64,000 nt of DNA from Paraburkholderia sp. PGU19 (GCF_013426915.1 NZ_AP023179.1:2914001-2978000), one strand, 5' to 3'. Positions 19,617-28,703 are shown, numbered from the stretch's first letter. Notes: generated from the sequence alone by a model not told the origin. Program-made: numbers and translations.

Positions 19617-20498
19617 CTATACACGAACAATAGAGCAGTCCATTACCGGGAGCACGGCGGCCGGAATCAGTCTTATCAGCGAAAGCAGCTTAGTTCGTTC
19701 AAGCACAGCGATAAACGCCAACAAGCCGGGACCCCGTCGACCTTGAAAATTTCTGTCGGAAGACGCACGCTTAAGGAAAATGTCGAAGATCGTGCGATCA
19801 AAGTATGGTGTCACCGAAAGCCTACTTCGACATATGTCCGTGACACTTCGCACACTAATCCAGTTAAGCGACGCCCAAGTGCCGACAGGATCTACTACGT
19901 TGGCAGAGTGCTCTATCCATCGCCAAAGCAATTTTCGCGTCAGAGATTTGCTTATGAGCGTCGGGATATTGAAATGCGGTTCGTAAGGAAACGCATAGTT
20001 TGGGCATACAAAGCGGTAGGTACCACCCGGCTTGAGCGCCTCGTGCACACGGTGTAGCACCGTTGAAACATCGCCGACGTGTTCCATTACGTTGATGGAA
20101 AATGCAAAATCGAAGTCCTCGCGAATGGAAAGGCCCTCTCCGGTACTGCGCAGCAATGTAGGCACGAAGCCTCCGCTGTTGGCGTAACGGAGTACAATCG
20201 ATTGGAGCCGTGAAAAGTGAGAGAAGCCACTACCAATCGGCTCAAGTGCAGTTACGTCGAAACCTTCCTGTTGCAACCTGCAGCTGAGCAGGAGAGATCC
20301 GGCACCGACCTCAAGTATCTTCGCCCCGAAATTCAGTGTGCGCAAGTTTCTTTCAATTAATGCGCGCCCAAATTGCATCTCACCTGCGTATTCGTCGAAC
20401 AACTTCAATAAATCGGGCGCCTCTTGCTTCACAAGATTGCGAAGATCGCTGATCATTTCAGCAATGTCAGCGATCTTCGATTGTGCAGCTGTGTTCAT
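19617..20498 (-). CDS. Class I SAM-dependent methyltransferase
   Basis: 293 residues. The motif I region is GAKILEVGAGSLLLSCRLQQEGF, followed by an acidic loop and INVMEHVGDVSTVLHRVHEALKPGGTYRFVCPNYAF, typical of Methyltransf_11/25 enzymes that modify small molecules or sugars. It is cytoplasmic, with no membrane segment. The start overlaps the stop of the small membrane protein gene upstream by 4 bases, so the two are coupled. The substrate is unknown; O- or N-methylation of the operon's sugar is inferred from context. Confidence 0.87.
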   Translation of the reverse strand: MNTAAQSKIADIAEMISDLRNLVKQEAPDLLKLFDEYAGEMQFGRALIERNLRTLNFGAKILEVGAGSLLLSCRLQQEGFDVTALEPIGSGFSHFSRLQSIVLRYANSGGFVPTLLRSTGEGLSIREDFDFAFSINVMEHVGDVSTVLHRVHEALKPGGTYRFVCPNYAFPYEPHFNIPTLISKSLTRKLLWRWIEHSANVVDPVGTWASLNWISVRSVTDICRSRLSVTPYFDRTIFDIFLKRASSDRNFQGRRGPGLLAFIAVLERTKLLSLIRLIPAAVLPVMDCSIVRV

Positions 20499-20863
20499 CC
20501 TCTCGTCCCCACAATCACGCCGCCTAAAATCATTGCAATTCCGATCAATTTTGAGGATGTAATTGGCTCATTGAACATCATCGCACTTGCCATCACCACA
20601 AGAAGAAAGGTCAATCCCTGGTACACAGGAAAAGCCAACGCGAGGGGAAGGCGCGAAACGGTGAACAACCACACAAATGAACCAAGCAACCCGGCCACGT
20701 AAGCCGAAATCACAAAAGGGTCTAAAAGATAGGCGATGTACTTAAGCACCCCAGAACGCTCAACATCGATCGTCGCGCTAAGGATGCCGACACGCCACTT
20801 CACAATGATCTGACTATACGCCACGAGTAACACCGTGGGAAAAACCGCTAGAAGGATACGCAT
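20495..20863 (-). CDS. Small EmrE/EamA-like four-helix membrane protein, possible lipid-linked sugar flippase
   Basis: 122 residues with four hydrophobic helices, the size of ArnE/ArnF or EmrE subunits. The paired half-repeat of the drug/metabolite transporter superfamily is seen in LPLALAFPVYQGLTFLLVVMASAMMFNEPITSSKLIGIAMILGGV. Placed with a polyprenyl-phosphate glycosyltransferase and polytopic membrane proteins, it could translocate an undecaprenyl-phosphate-sugar across the inner membrane, as ArnEF does. This is inference; a small-molecule exporter is the alternative. Confidence 0.8.
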   Translation of the reverse strand: MRILLAVFPTVLLVAYSQIIVKWRVGILSATIDVERSGVLKYIAYLLDPFVISAYVAGLLGSFVWLFTVSRLPLALAFPVYQGLTFLLVVMASAMMFNEPITSSKLIGIAMILGGVIVGTRG

Positions 20864-20917
20864 TTAGAAGCTCAGACTAGTAAACGACATCGGCGCGCGT
20901 GCACAGTGCATGGTGCG

Positions 20918-22474
20918 TTATTTGCGTAGCCTATCGGAAAGCACCACTGACAACATTGGAAGAACGAACCAATATGAAACTTCCGAGAAAAAATTAGTCG
21001 ACCCCTGAGGAACCGAAATCACAAGACTCGGAATCACGGATATCGTAAGAAGGACGCTCAGCACCTCCAAGTCGAGAAACTCAAGAGCCCTGAATCGCGC
21101 AGGCCAAGTTTTGCGTGTCGAAGTTCTAGGAAGCATCAAGCGAAGCAATACAAACAAAATGAATGGCCCAAAGAAGGCAACGAACGATACAACCCAGAGG
21201 CGTGGCTCAATGAGGTCGCGCAGAAACGCAAACGGTTTGATCATCTCCATTACACTCGGCCCAGAGTCTCCCGACGGGCTGCCGCGCGTAATCCAAAGAC
21301 CATAGCCGAGCGGCATCGTGATCGTCAAGAATCCGAACAGGCGGTGTCGCCATGCGAGTTTGAGACGCAAAAGCAGATATGCAGCCGTGCCAGCCAGCAC
21401 ACTTGCGACACTGAATTTGACCATGCACAAACCCGCAAGATACACTCCGCCCAGGATCATCCACACGACACTCAATCGCATGTGCGAGCGGCGCCCGATG
21501 TACTCAAAGAAAAACACCCCTGGGAGGTAGGCCACGAGCACCCCTATTCCGAACGATTCGCTATGGAATACATTGTCGAATAGTCCAAGGTTGCGTCGGA
21601 ATTCGACTGGAAATATGCCAATAAACACGATGGCCGACACCAGCCAGAACAACTCACTGCGTAGGCTTGGGCTGTCACGGTTAAAATATTCGCGATTCAA
21701 AAGGAACGTCTGAAACGACACCGCGAAGAAAAAAAACATCGCCAGAAACAGCGGACCTAGCAGCAGCGGAAAAACGACAGAATAGAACGTTAATGGCTGA
21801 ATATCGAGGATCCCGGATAGCGCCTCGACAATCCGATGACTGCCAAAATAGTAGGGAAACGGAATTGCGCCATCGACGCCGATCGATCCAACGCTGTATA
21901 AGCGCAGCATATTGACGATCGCAGAGTGAAACAGGAGGTCAACGTGCACCTGCCCGAACATCGTTGCTTCATTGACCCACGGTGTCTTGTAGCCATCGAC
22001 AAAGCTAAGGAGAAACGTCCAATACCCTATCACCGCGCCACTCAGTAACGGCGCAAGAGCTCGCCGCCAGTTAGCCTCTTGCGCCAGCAAACGCACCAGG
22101 CGAAGGCTAACCAGCAGAATGGCAGCCTTTGGGATGAGAGGATGCAATTCCAGGAGCAACATCGCAGGAGCGACTGCCGCCAACCCCACTACGGCCGAAA
22201 GTGAAAGCGGAGCCGCAATCCTGTTTCGCACCCGCTCGGCAAGCTCGAACATTACCGTGATTACAACCAGCACAGTCGCCAGTGTCACTTGTATGGCATG
22301 GAATACCGCTTGCGTAGCCTCCATCCGTGTTTGCACATCGGAGTAGCAGCCGAGAAGCACGACGCCAAAAGCAGCTGTCGCACATGAACACGCGATGTAC
22401 CCATCGAAAAAACCGCTACCCGGTTTGCACGCGACGGCAGACAACGTCGGCGTCAGACGCTCAGTGGTTTGCAC
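20918..22474 (-). CDS. Polytopic membrane protein, candidate GT-C glycosyltransferase
   Basis: 518 residues with about 10-12 hydrophobic helices and short polar loops. After the first helices there is a periplasmic-type segment with WVNEATMFGQVHVDLLFHSAIVNML and then YYFGSHRIVEALSGI. This recalls the catalytic loop region of GT-C enzymes, which use polyprenyl-linked sugars, but I see no signature that proves it. It overlaps the preceding gene by 14 bases. A role as the transferase that moves the lipid-linked sugar to its acceptor is inferred from the operon. Confidence 0.8.
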   Translation of the reverse strand: MQTTERLTPTLSAVACKPGSGFFDGYIACSCATAAFGVVLLGCYSDVQTRMEATQAVFHAIQVTLATVLVVITVMFELAERVRNRIAAPLSLSAVVGLAAVAPAMLLLELHPLIPKAAILLVSLRLVRLLAQEANWRRALAPLLSGAVIGYWTFLLSFVDGYKTPWVNEATMFGQVHVDLLFHSAIVNMLRLYSVGSIGVDGAIPFPYYFGSHRIVEALSGILDIQPLTFYSVVFPLLLGPLFLAMFFFFAVSFQTFLLNREYFNRDSPSLRSELFWLVSAIVFIGIFPVEFRRNLGLFDNVFHSESFGIGVLVAYLPGVFFFEYIGRRSHMRLSVVWMILGGVYLAGLCMVKFSVASVLAGTAAYLLLRLKLAWRHRLFGFLTITMPLGYGLWITRGSPSGDSGPSVMEMIKPFAFLRDLIEPRLWVVSFVAFFGPFILFVLLRLMLPRTSTRKTWPARFRALEFLDLEVLSVLLTISVIPSLVISVPQGSTNFFSEVSYWFVLPMLSVVLSDRLRK

Positions 22475-23060
22475 AATCTAACCTCGACGCAGTAAAACTC
22501 GTGTCGATGCGATTAATAACCACGACATTGCGCATGCCACGCAGGCGTGCCAACGCACAAGGCCGAGACAATATTGTTGCATCGATTGGCTCATGCGCCG
22601 ACAAATATTGATACGCATATGAATCATACTTACAACCGTTCTGGCGAATGCGCAGCGCCGATACCAGCGGCATCCCCGTCAGCGCTGGGATGCTAAAAGG
22701 CTGAATTGCGCAGCGCTCGAGCACGGTATCGGACGGCTTGTCGATATAGGCACCATCGAAGAACGCAGCGTCAGCGACGAACACACCGCTGTCACCATGG
22801 TGCAGTGCCGGGTCTTTTCCGAGCGTTTTCAGCAATGAATAAAAATTGTACCGCAAGGCTGCGTCTGTATTTTCGTCATGTTCGCCACCCGCTGCCAGCG
22901 ATGCAGCCAAATCTTCGGCCTGATGCGCTCGCTGCTGCAGAACCAAACGATAGGACAGCACATTGTTCAGCACAGCTCCCGTGGCACAAACAAGAGTCAA
23001 TCCGATGAGACCTCTTCGGATCGTAAAACCGAACTGGGAAGTGCGCGCTTTACCGTTCAC
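22461..23060 (-). CDS. Hypothetical membrane-anchored periplasmic protein
   Basis: 199 residues. One N-terminal helix (about residues 15-40) is followed by a soluble domain with four cysteines (in LERCAIQPF, RQNGCKYDSYAY, SRPCALARL and RLDCANH) that could form disulfides. I do not recognise the family. It overlaps its neighbours on both sides (14 and 4 bases), so it is firmly part of the glycan operon and probably assists the membrane steps. Confidence 0.72.
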   Translation of the reverse strand: MNGKARTSQFGFTIRRGLIGLTLVCATGAVLNNVLSYRLVLQQRAHQAEDLAASLAAGGEHDENTDAALRYNFYSLLKTLGKDPALHHGDSGVFVADAAFFDGAYIDKPSDTVLERCAIQPFSIPALTGMPLVSALRIRQNGCKYDSYAYQYLSAHEPIDATILSRPCALARLRGMRNVVVINRIDTSFTASRLDCANH

Positions 23061-24013
23061 GAATGACTGACCTTTGAAGTTTTCGTTTCACATCCGCATT
23101 CGGAGTCGATTATGTAAATTGGGCGTCCCTTGGCCATTTCGAAAAGCCGAGCGACATACAGTCCGACTGTTCCGATACTCGCCAGGATCACACCTGTCGA
23201 AAGCAAGATTGCGACGACAAGGCTGGTCCATCCCGGCAGTGCCGCGGCAACCAAATGCCGATATATCAGGAAACCGCCCGTCACGAAGCTTGTGCAGGTG
23301 AGAAAAAGTCCTGTGTACATGATCCAGTTCAGCAGCACGGCGTTGTGAAAAAACACGCCCGAAAATGAGTGCTTTAACAAGCGAACAAGATTGTACGAAC
23401 TAACTCCTGAATGGCGCTCCTCATGTACGTACTCGATCGAGCCGGAATTGAATCCCAACCACCTCAGAATGAAAACGTAGTGTCGATCGCGTTCGCTAAA
23501 CCGCAGAAATTCATTTACCACCTTGCGCGAGAGGATACTGAACGTCCCATAACTTCCGTCGATCGCCACACCCGTTAACCGGCTCACAAGAGCAAAGTAA
23601 GCCTTTGCCGCGACGCGCCGGAATGCCGAATGAGAACGTATGACGCGCCGCGCAAGCACCATGTCGTAGCCCTTCCTGTACTCGGACAACAAATCCGGAA
23701 TCCGCTCAGGCGGGTCTTGCAAATCGCAATCCATGACGATCACGCTGTTGCCACACGATGCCTGGAGGCCCGCTGTGATCGCCAGCTGCTGACCGAAATT
23801 GCGGCTTAAACGAACGCCTCGCACAGTGCCATAGCGCTGAGACAACGATTGTACGAGTGGCCATGAATTGTCCGGACTACGGTCATCCACAATGACGATC
23901 TCGTGCGACGACACGAGTTCACGCAACACCTTGTCGAGTCGCGCGCATAACTCCTCGAGGCAGCCGATGCAGCCATACGACGGAACCACCACACTGATTT
24001 CGATTCTTGCCAT
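23057..24013 (-). CDS. Polyprenyl-phosphate glycosyltransferase (GT2, GtrB/ArnC/DPM1-like)
   Basis: 318 residues. The N-terminal GT-A domain has the nucleotide-binding VVPSYGC and VDDRSPDNSWPLV, then RLSRNFGQQLAITAGL, and the DxD region MDCDLQDPPERIPDLL, all typical of dolichol/undecaprenyl-phosphate sugar transferases. Two C-terminal hydrophobic helices (about 235-300) match the GtrB/ArnC membrane anchor. It loads a nucleotide-linked sugar onto undecaprenyl phosphate at the cytoplasmic face. With the small EmrE-like protein and a GT-C candidate it forms the classic three-part lipid-linked sugar decoration module. Confidence 0.92.
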   Translation of the reverse strand: MARIEISVVVPSYGCIGCLEELCARLDKVLRELVSSHEIVIVDDRSPDNSWPLVQSLSQRYGTVRGVRLSRNFGQQLAITAGLQASCGNSVIVMDCDLQDPPERIPDLLSEYRKGYDMVLARRVIRSHSAFRRVAAKAYFALVSRLTGVAIDGSYGTFSILSRKVVNEFLRFSERDRHYVFILRWLGFNSGSIEYVHEERHSGVSSYNLVRLLKHSFSGVFFHNAVLLNWIMYTGLFLTCTSFVTGGFLIYRHLVAAALPGWTSLVVAILLSTGVILASIGTVGLYVARLFEMAKGRPIYIIDSECGCETKTSKVSHS

Positions 24014-24027
24014 CGGTTGTCGATCCG

Positions 24028-24882
24028 CTAGTCACGCTGGGTCTTTTGCGCTTTCTTTCGATTCTGGCGCGATTTGCGCCACTGCAACGCGTCGACGGGT
24101 ACCGCCGAGGTATATCCGAGCAAACGCCGCAAGTCCGCATCTTCATGGAAGACGTCGCCCAAAGCGCGAGGAAAGTCATACTGTTGCTTCAGGATCGGCA
24201 CGGTGTACAGATGATTCACTCCTCGCCGGATATGCTGCGACCGGTTATATCCGGCACGATGAAAGACCATCGCGTCGAACATCACCACGGACCCAGGCGG
24301 CACAGTCACTGTCGTCGCGTGCGCATTGATATATGCCTCTGAGGGAATCAATTCGCGACGATGTGAATGAGGCAGAATCGCGGTGCTACCAGTCGTCTCA
24401 GTGAAAGGATCGATCGCAAACAGCGCGCCGATCGCCAAGGGGCGCGAAGCGACCCAGCTTTGGTACGGCAGATCGCGATGCCAGGCACTCTGCTGATGCC
24501 GTTCGTCGGGGCGATTAATGATCGCGTTCTGCAGGTTCAGGATAAACCAGTCGCCGAGAATGCGATTCACGATGGCAAGCACTTTCGCCTGTCGTGCGAG
24601 CGACAGGAACGCTTGATCGTAGAGCAAAGGAGCGCGGCAGAGATCCTGATCTCCAATGGCGAGCAGCACCTCTCGCCCTCCGCACTCGACTTCCTGACGT
24701 TCATATATTTCGTCGATGCGCTTGCGCCAGTCATCGAGCTCGCTCTCCGGCAACACGTCATTGACGACCGTATAGCCCAACGATGAGATCTCTTCGATGT
24801 GGTATTCAATCGCATCGTCGAGGGTTACAGGTCTCCGCCCGCCGTAAAATTGTTCGCGCTGCATTGTTGCGTCAGCCTTCAA
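24028..24882 (-). CDS. Phytanoyl-CoA dioxygenase (PhyH) family oxygenase
   Basis: 284 residues. Fe(II)/2-oxoglutarate oxygenase fold: the metal motif HxD is in SAWHRDLPYQSW, the distal histidine is in MVFHRAGYN, followed by the 2-oxoglutarate-binding arginine region. TGSTAILPHSHRR is typical of PhyH proteins. It would hydroxylate a small molecule, probably the sugar or its acyl substituent. It overlaps the upstream beta-propeller gene by 11 bases. PhyH enzymes occur in several natural-product and glycan loci; the substrate here is unknown. Confidence 0.9.
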   Translation of the reverse strand: MKADATMQREQFYGGRRPVTLDDAIEYHIEEISSLGYTVVNDVLPESELDDWRKRIDEIYERQEVECGGREVLLAIGDQDLCRAPLLYDQAFLSLARQAKVLAIVNRILGDWFILNLQNAIINRPDERHQQSAWHRDLPYQSWVASRPLAIGALFAIDPFTETTGSTAILPHSHRRELIPSEAYINAHATTVTVPPGSVVMFDAMVFHRAGYNRSQHIRRGVNHLYTVPILKQQYDFPRALGDVFHEDADLRRLLGYTSAVPVDALQWRKSRQNRKKAQKTQRD

Positions 24883-25777
24883 GTTTTGCTAGGCCGAACC
24901 CGGAGTCTCCGTATCGGCCACCGTTATAGAGCATGTAACGTTCCCCCTTGTGGTCGAACACGCATGGATAACAGACCGCGTCGGCGTCCCATCCCGATTC
25001 GCCCGGCCCTATGCCTGCAAGTTCGTCGTGCCGGGCCCAAGTTACCCCATCGGGCGATTCGGCGTAGCCAATCCGGTATTCGGAGCCTCGATACGAGTAC
25101 CACATCCTGTACGCGTCGGCGTCTTTGATCACGCTCGGCTTCGACATGGCGTATTCCGTCTCGTCCTTGAAGGCCAACGCAATCGCACCGTCACGGCGCC
25201 ACACTCGGCCGTCGTCGGACTCGGCGTACTTGAACAGGTGATTCATTTCTTCCTGCCGGCCGGTTCCCCACGACAGGTTGGACCCGTACCACATGCGCCA
25301 CTTTCCTTCGTCGATAATCACGCATGGATATGAAATGGTGAAAGGATCGACCTCATGCCTGTCCATTACAGGGGCACGGGATACCTTGACGAAGGGGGCA
25401 TCGGGTCCGTCGCTTACCGCGAGGCCGATCGTGTTACGCCATGGCACGGTCACGCCAAGGTTCCAGCCGAGGTAGTACAGATGACGTCGCCCTTCATGAT
25501 GCACGATGCACCCCATCGACGTGCCGCTGTCGTCGAATGAGCCGGTCTCGCCCGGTGCCACGACGGGTTTCCCGGACAGTGCCAGAATCTTTTTTGGCTC
25601 GTAGATATCAATATCAACGTAGCCGATATGTGCGCGGCGATCCGCATCGCGCGCGCTGAAGTAGATGCGAAAGACGTCTCCATGCCGCCATTCTGCTACT
25701 GGATTTGCCGCATGTGTCAGCATCCAGGGATACTCGCCTGACGCACAGAAAATCCGTCCGAGCTTAGTCCAACGCAC
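24872..25777 (-). CDS. GH43-like five-bladed beta-propeller protein
   Basis: 301 residues, no signal peptide. Repeated blade signatures such as FRIYFSARD, RHLYYLGWNLG, KWRMWYGSNLSW, AYRMWYSYRG and RYMLYNGGRYG are characteristic of the glycosyl hydrolase 43/32/68/130 propeller superfamily. It is cytoplasmic and part of a biosynthetic operon, so it is more likely a glycoside phosphorylase-like, sugar-processing or binding protein than a secreted hydrolase. Catalytic carboxylates cannot be assigned from this sequence alone. Confidence 0.85.
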   Translation of the reverse strand: MRWTKLGRIFCASGEYPWMLTHAANPVAEWRHGDVFRIYFSARDADRRAHIGYVDIDIYEPKKILALSGKPVVAPGETGSFDDSGTSMGCIVHHEGRRHLYYLGWNLGVTVPWRNTIGLAVSDGPDAPFVKVSRAPVMDRHEVDPFTISYPCVIIDEGKWRMWYGSNLSWGTGRQEEMNHLFKYAESDDGRVWRRDGAIALAFKDETEYAMSKPSVIKDADAYRMWYSYRGSEYRIGYAESPDGVTWARHDELAGIGPGESGWDADAVCYPCVFDHKGERYMLYNGGRYGDSGFGLAKLEG

Positions 25778-25788
25778 CGCTCACTCCT

Positions 25789-26469
25789 TCAAATGTTGCG
25801 CAACCGGGAGCTGGGTGCGCGCGAGCGCTCAGCGGCCGCCGTGTGATAGACCCCCTCGCGTTCCGTGTCAGCGGCAATCAAAGAGCCCGCACCAATGACG
25901 CAGCGTTCGCCGATCGAAACGTGATCGCGAATCGTCGAGTTGACACCGATAAACGTGCCCGCACCAACCCTGACACCGCCCGAAACGACGACGTGAGAGC
26001 TGATAAAGCAGTTGTCTTCGATAGTGGAGTGGTGACCGATGTGATTGCCGCTCCACAGAGTCACGTTGTCACCAATTTTTGCGAACGGCTGGATCGTATT
26101 GTCTTCGAGGATAAAGCAGTTTCCGCCCGCCGCAAAACCAGGAAAAACTGTCGCCCGGCTGCTGACGTAGCTAGCCGTTCGATAACCAGCCGCTCGCACT
26201 TCCTGAACTTTCTGCGTGCGCAGCGCATTGACTTTCGCGTAGCTTAGCGCTACGAACAGCTCGACTTCGTCGGGTTTGTAGTGTTGATGCAGTTCATCGA
26301 AAGGAACGACGGGTAGCCCACAAAATTTGGTGTCGTTGATGAAATCCCGATCAACCGTGAATGCGACAGGCCGATAGTCCGAGTCGTGGGTAAAGTAAAA
26401 CCACGCGAGCTCTGCGATTTGACCGGTGCCAAATATGACGAGCGGTCTGCGTTGCTGTGCCATAGTCAT
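25789..26469 (-). CDS. Sugar O/N-acyltransferase of the NeuD/PglD type
   Basis: 226 residues. The N-terminal Rossmann-like PglD_N domain is VIFGTGQIAELAWFYFTHDS. It is followed from about residue 100 by left-handed beta-helix hexapeptide repeats (IQPFAKIGDN, WSGNHIGHHSTIEDNCFISS, GAGTFIGVNSTIRDHV). Family members transfer acetyl or longer acyl groups to amino sugars, which fits the WecE-type aminotransferase in the same operon. The start overlaps the next gene upstream by 4 bases relative to its stop. It is cytoplasmic. Confidence 0.9.
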   Translation of the reverse strand: MTMAQQRRPLVIFGTGQIAELAWFYFTHDSDYRPVAFTVDRDFINDTKFCGLPVVPFDELHQHYKPDEVELFVALSYAKVNALRTQKVQEVRAAGYRTASYVSSRATVFPGFAAGGNCFILEDNTIQPFAKIGDNVTLWSGNHIGHHSTIEDNCFISSHVVVSGGVRVGAGTFIGVNSTIRDHVSIGERCVIGAGSLIAADTEREGVYHTAAAERSRAPSSRLRNI

Positions 26470-27083
26470 TTTCTGACGAGAATGGTGAATTCATAAAGAT
26501 CGTAGTCGTGTAACAGGGCGACGTTACGCGAATAGCGACGTTTGCACAGATCGAACAGTTCACCGGGATTCGCGTAGTGAAGATCCGCGCGCTTCTTGTG
26601 TTCGTCCGAGTAGCTGGTAAGGCAATTGAACGCGAACCCGCGGGTGGAAAAGCGATCCATGTTTTCGAGCGTCGACTCGATGTAGGTGCACCAAGCGTCC
26701 GTCGACGTTCCAAGCCTGACATTGAAGATACCGCTTGCGACAACGTAGTCGGTCGGGTGCGGCGGCTCCGTTCCGACCACGAATCTCGCTCGAGCATCTT
26801 GCCCGCGCAATCTGGTCGCCGTCTCAACCATTGCTTCCGAAATATCGATCCCGATGTATTCGACCCCTTCGTATTGAGCCAGCAAGTACTCGAGGAGCGC
26901 GCCATAGCCGCACCCGACATCGGCAATGGAAAACGGGACCTCAGGCGGGAGCAGCTTGCAGAGTTGGGCGAAACGCAGCACCTGTCCGTCAAGTCCGTTC
27001 CAGTCGACACCGAGCGGTTGAGCACCGAAGCGCTCGATCTTCTCCGTGTAATAACTAGATACCTGAGCGAGTAACTTCTCCAT
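26466..27083 (-). CDS. Class I SAM-dependent methyltransferase
   Basis: 205 residues from MEKLLAQVSSYYTEK at 27083. A longer frame exists but overlaps the WbqC gene and lacks similarity. The SAM motif is FSIADVGCGYGALLEYLLAQ, followed by EYIGIDISEAMVETA. It overlaps the acyltransferase gene by 4 bases. It is unlike the first methyltransferase of the operon in sequence, so two separate methylations are possible. The substrate is unknown. Confidence 0.88.
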   Translation of the reverse strand: MEKLLAQVSSYYTEKIERFGAQPLGVDWNGLDGQVLRFAQLCKLLPPEVPFSIADVGCGYGALLEYLLAQYEGVEYIGIDISEAMVETATRLRGQDARARFVVGTEPPHPTDYVVASGIFNVRLGTSTDAWCTYIESTLENMDRFSTRGFAFNCLTSYSDEHKKRADLHYANPGELFDLCKRRYSRNVALLHDYDLYEFTILVRK

Positions 27084-27100
27084 AGATGACAAAGATCCAG

Positions 27101-27835
27101 TTAGCCGTTGTCGTGACCGCGCGAGGTGCGGAACTTCATATAGTCCGCTGCGCCCGGTCCGCAACTGAACAGAAGATCAAGTATGCTCACGCCGTGTTCA
27201 AACTTACCCCACAACTGCGGATATTCGGGGTAATTCGAGTAATCGAAGTAATGCAGATTCACGCCGGCCTGATCGAATAAATTCTTGTCGATATAGTCTC
27301 GTGCTGCTGGCCCGGAAACATAATCCGTCCCGCCAGCTTGGGTGCAGAGATTTACGAGACGCTCTGTCTTTCCATCGGCCAAGGAATAGTCCCACGACCA
27401 CTTCAAGGCAGTTGAAATATCGAGAAGCGTGCATATTTTCTCGATGAATGTTCGATTCAAATCCGACAGATGCGTATACTCTTTTTCGAGATAAAGAGAT
27501 TCGAAAACTTTTGAAAATTCATCAAAATAAGGGGCGCGTCGATAGTTTTGGCAGATACTCTTCCAATGCTTCTCCTGCCAAGCACTGCCATCAATCTCGG
27601 TCTCTCGAATTGATTGAAAATATTTTCCCTTGACCTTAACCGGCACAGACAGCCAAGTTAGTCCTTGTGGCGTCTTGATAAGATTTCGATTGCGCCAATC
27701 ACGGCGCGTGTATTGCATATCATCATATAAAATGAATTCATCGGCGGAAGCAATAAGGTCGAAAAATCCTTTCCAAGGGATATAGCATGACTGAACAATG
27801 GCAATCACACGACTCGCCTGATTTACCTCTGGCAT
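27101..27835 (-). CDS. WbqC family protein
   Basis: 244 residues from ATG 27835, chosen because GAGG lies 9 bases before it; ATGs at 27841 and 27871 are less well placed. The family core is VAIVQSCYIPWKGFFDLIASADEFILYDDMQYTRRDWRNRN, with WLSVPVKVKGKYFQSI and the C-terminal KFEHGVSILDLLFSCG. WbqC proteins occur in O-antigen and other glycan loci; they resemble acyl- or aminoacyl-modifying enzymes of amino sugars, but the reaction is not well established. It is the first gene of the ten-gene operon. Confidence 0.9.
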   Translation of the reverse strand: MPEVNQASRVIAIVQSCYIPWKGFFDLIASADEFILYDDMQYTRRDWRNRNLIKTPQGLTWLSVPVKVKGKYFQSIRETEIDGSAWQEKHWKSICQNYRRAPYFDEFSKVFESLYLEKEYTHLSDLNRTFIEKICTLLDISTALKWSWDYSLADGKTERLVNLCTQAGGTDYVSGPAARDYIDKNLFDQAGVNLHYFDYSNYPEYPQLWGKFEHGVSILDLLFSCGPGAADYMKFRTSRGHDNG

Positions 27836-27871
27836 TACCATTTCCCTCACGTCTCCGCCGATCACATGCAA

Positions 27872-28490
27872 TCCCCAAGGATGCCCAAAAATGCTTGTTT
27901 AAATTTACAAAAGCCATCGCCCCATGCCACTTCTCACAGCATGTACTGAGCAAAAAACGTGCAGTAAGATGCAGTAAGAATGTGATATTTGTGGAAGCCT
28001 AGCATATTTATGTATCAGCCGACCACCTTTCGCAGGTCGCTGTTCGCAGCAAGATCGGTATTCGGCAGGCTTGCGCTTTCGCGACTGCGATTCCTTCCTG
28101 TCGCAAACTAAGTGGGCTGTCGACAGGTATAAACCCTGATTTTTTCCAGTTTGATTGTTCCGTCGCACGGGGCAGCTGAACCCGCCGATCCGCTCGCCGC
28201 GCCGACGCAGCCAATTCATCAGCGGCAGGCTAATATCATGAAGACCCTACACATCGGCCAGCAACACGGTGTCTGAAAAGCGCTGCATCCGTCATCCCGA
28301 TACTGTGCGATGACGCACAGGTACATCTGACCGGAGTCGATAAGATCGACCCGAAATCGTAGATATCCGAAATAAACGGAGCGGGAACGCAAGCGTCCGT
28401 TTTCGGCTGTCACACGAACGTCAGACATCGTCACGATACGGCTCGGAACCCCGTTTCCCGATGGAACCGGATGCAGCCATTAAAGGTTGA
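27872..28490 (+). other. Non-coding stretch upstream of the glycan operon
   Basis: About 620 bases with no credible gene on either strand. It should hold the promoter of the glycan operon (minus strand, starting near 27835) and of the small plus-strand gene at 28491. The local A+T richness near 27870-28010 supports promoter content, but no single -35/-10 pair stands out. Confidence 0.45.
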
Positions 28491-28703
28491 ATGATGACCA
28501 ACGCCATCCATGCCGTCCGTCAGTTTCAACCCTTCCTGGAGTATCTGCGGGAAGGAAAGCAAAGTCGTACGTCGAATCCGAATGTGGAGAAAGCCGATCT
28601 GATGACGATCGAGCCGTCCAGTCATGTCGTGATTTCGCGGGAAGGCCGGCAGAGGCTGGCGGCCGAGAAGCAGACAGAGCAGCAGTTCGATTGGGAAATA
28701 TAG
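28491..28703 (+). CDS. Small hypothetical protein
   Basis: 70 residues from tandem ATGs with AAAGGTTGA just upstream, a fair ribosome site. The C-terminal half (SSHVVISREGRQRLAAEKQTEQ) recalls small FlgM-like or uncharacterised Burkholderia proteins with a VxIS motif. No membrane segment. The function is unknown. It stands alone between the glycan operon and a convergent broken gene. Confidence 0.5.
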   Translation: MMTNAIHAVRQFQPFLEYLREGKQSRTSNPNVEKADLMTIEPSSHVVISREGRQRLAAEKQTEQQFDWEI

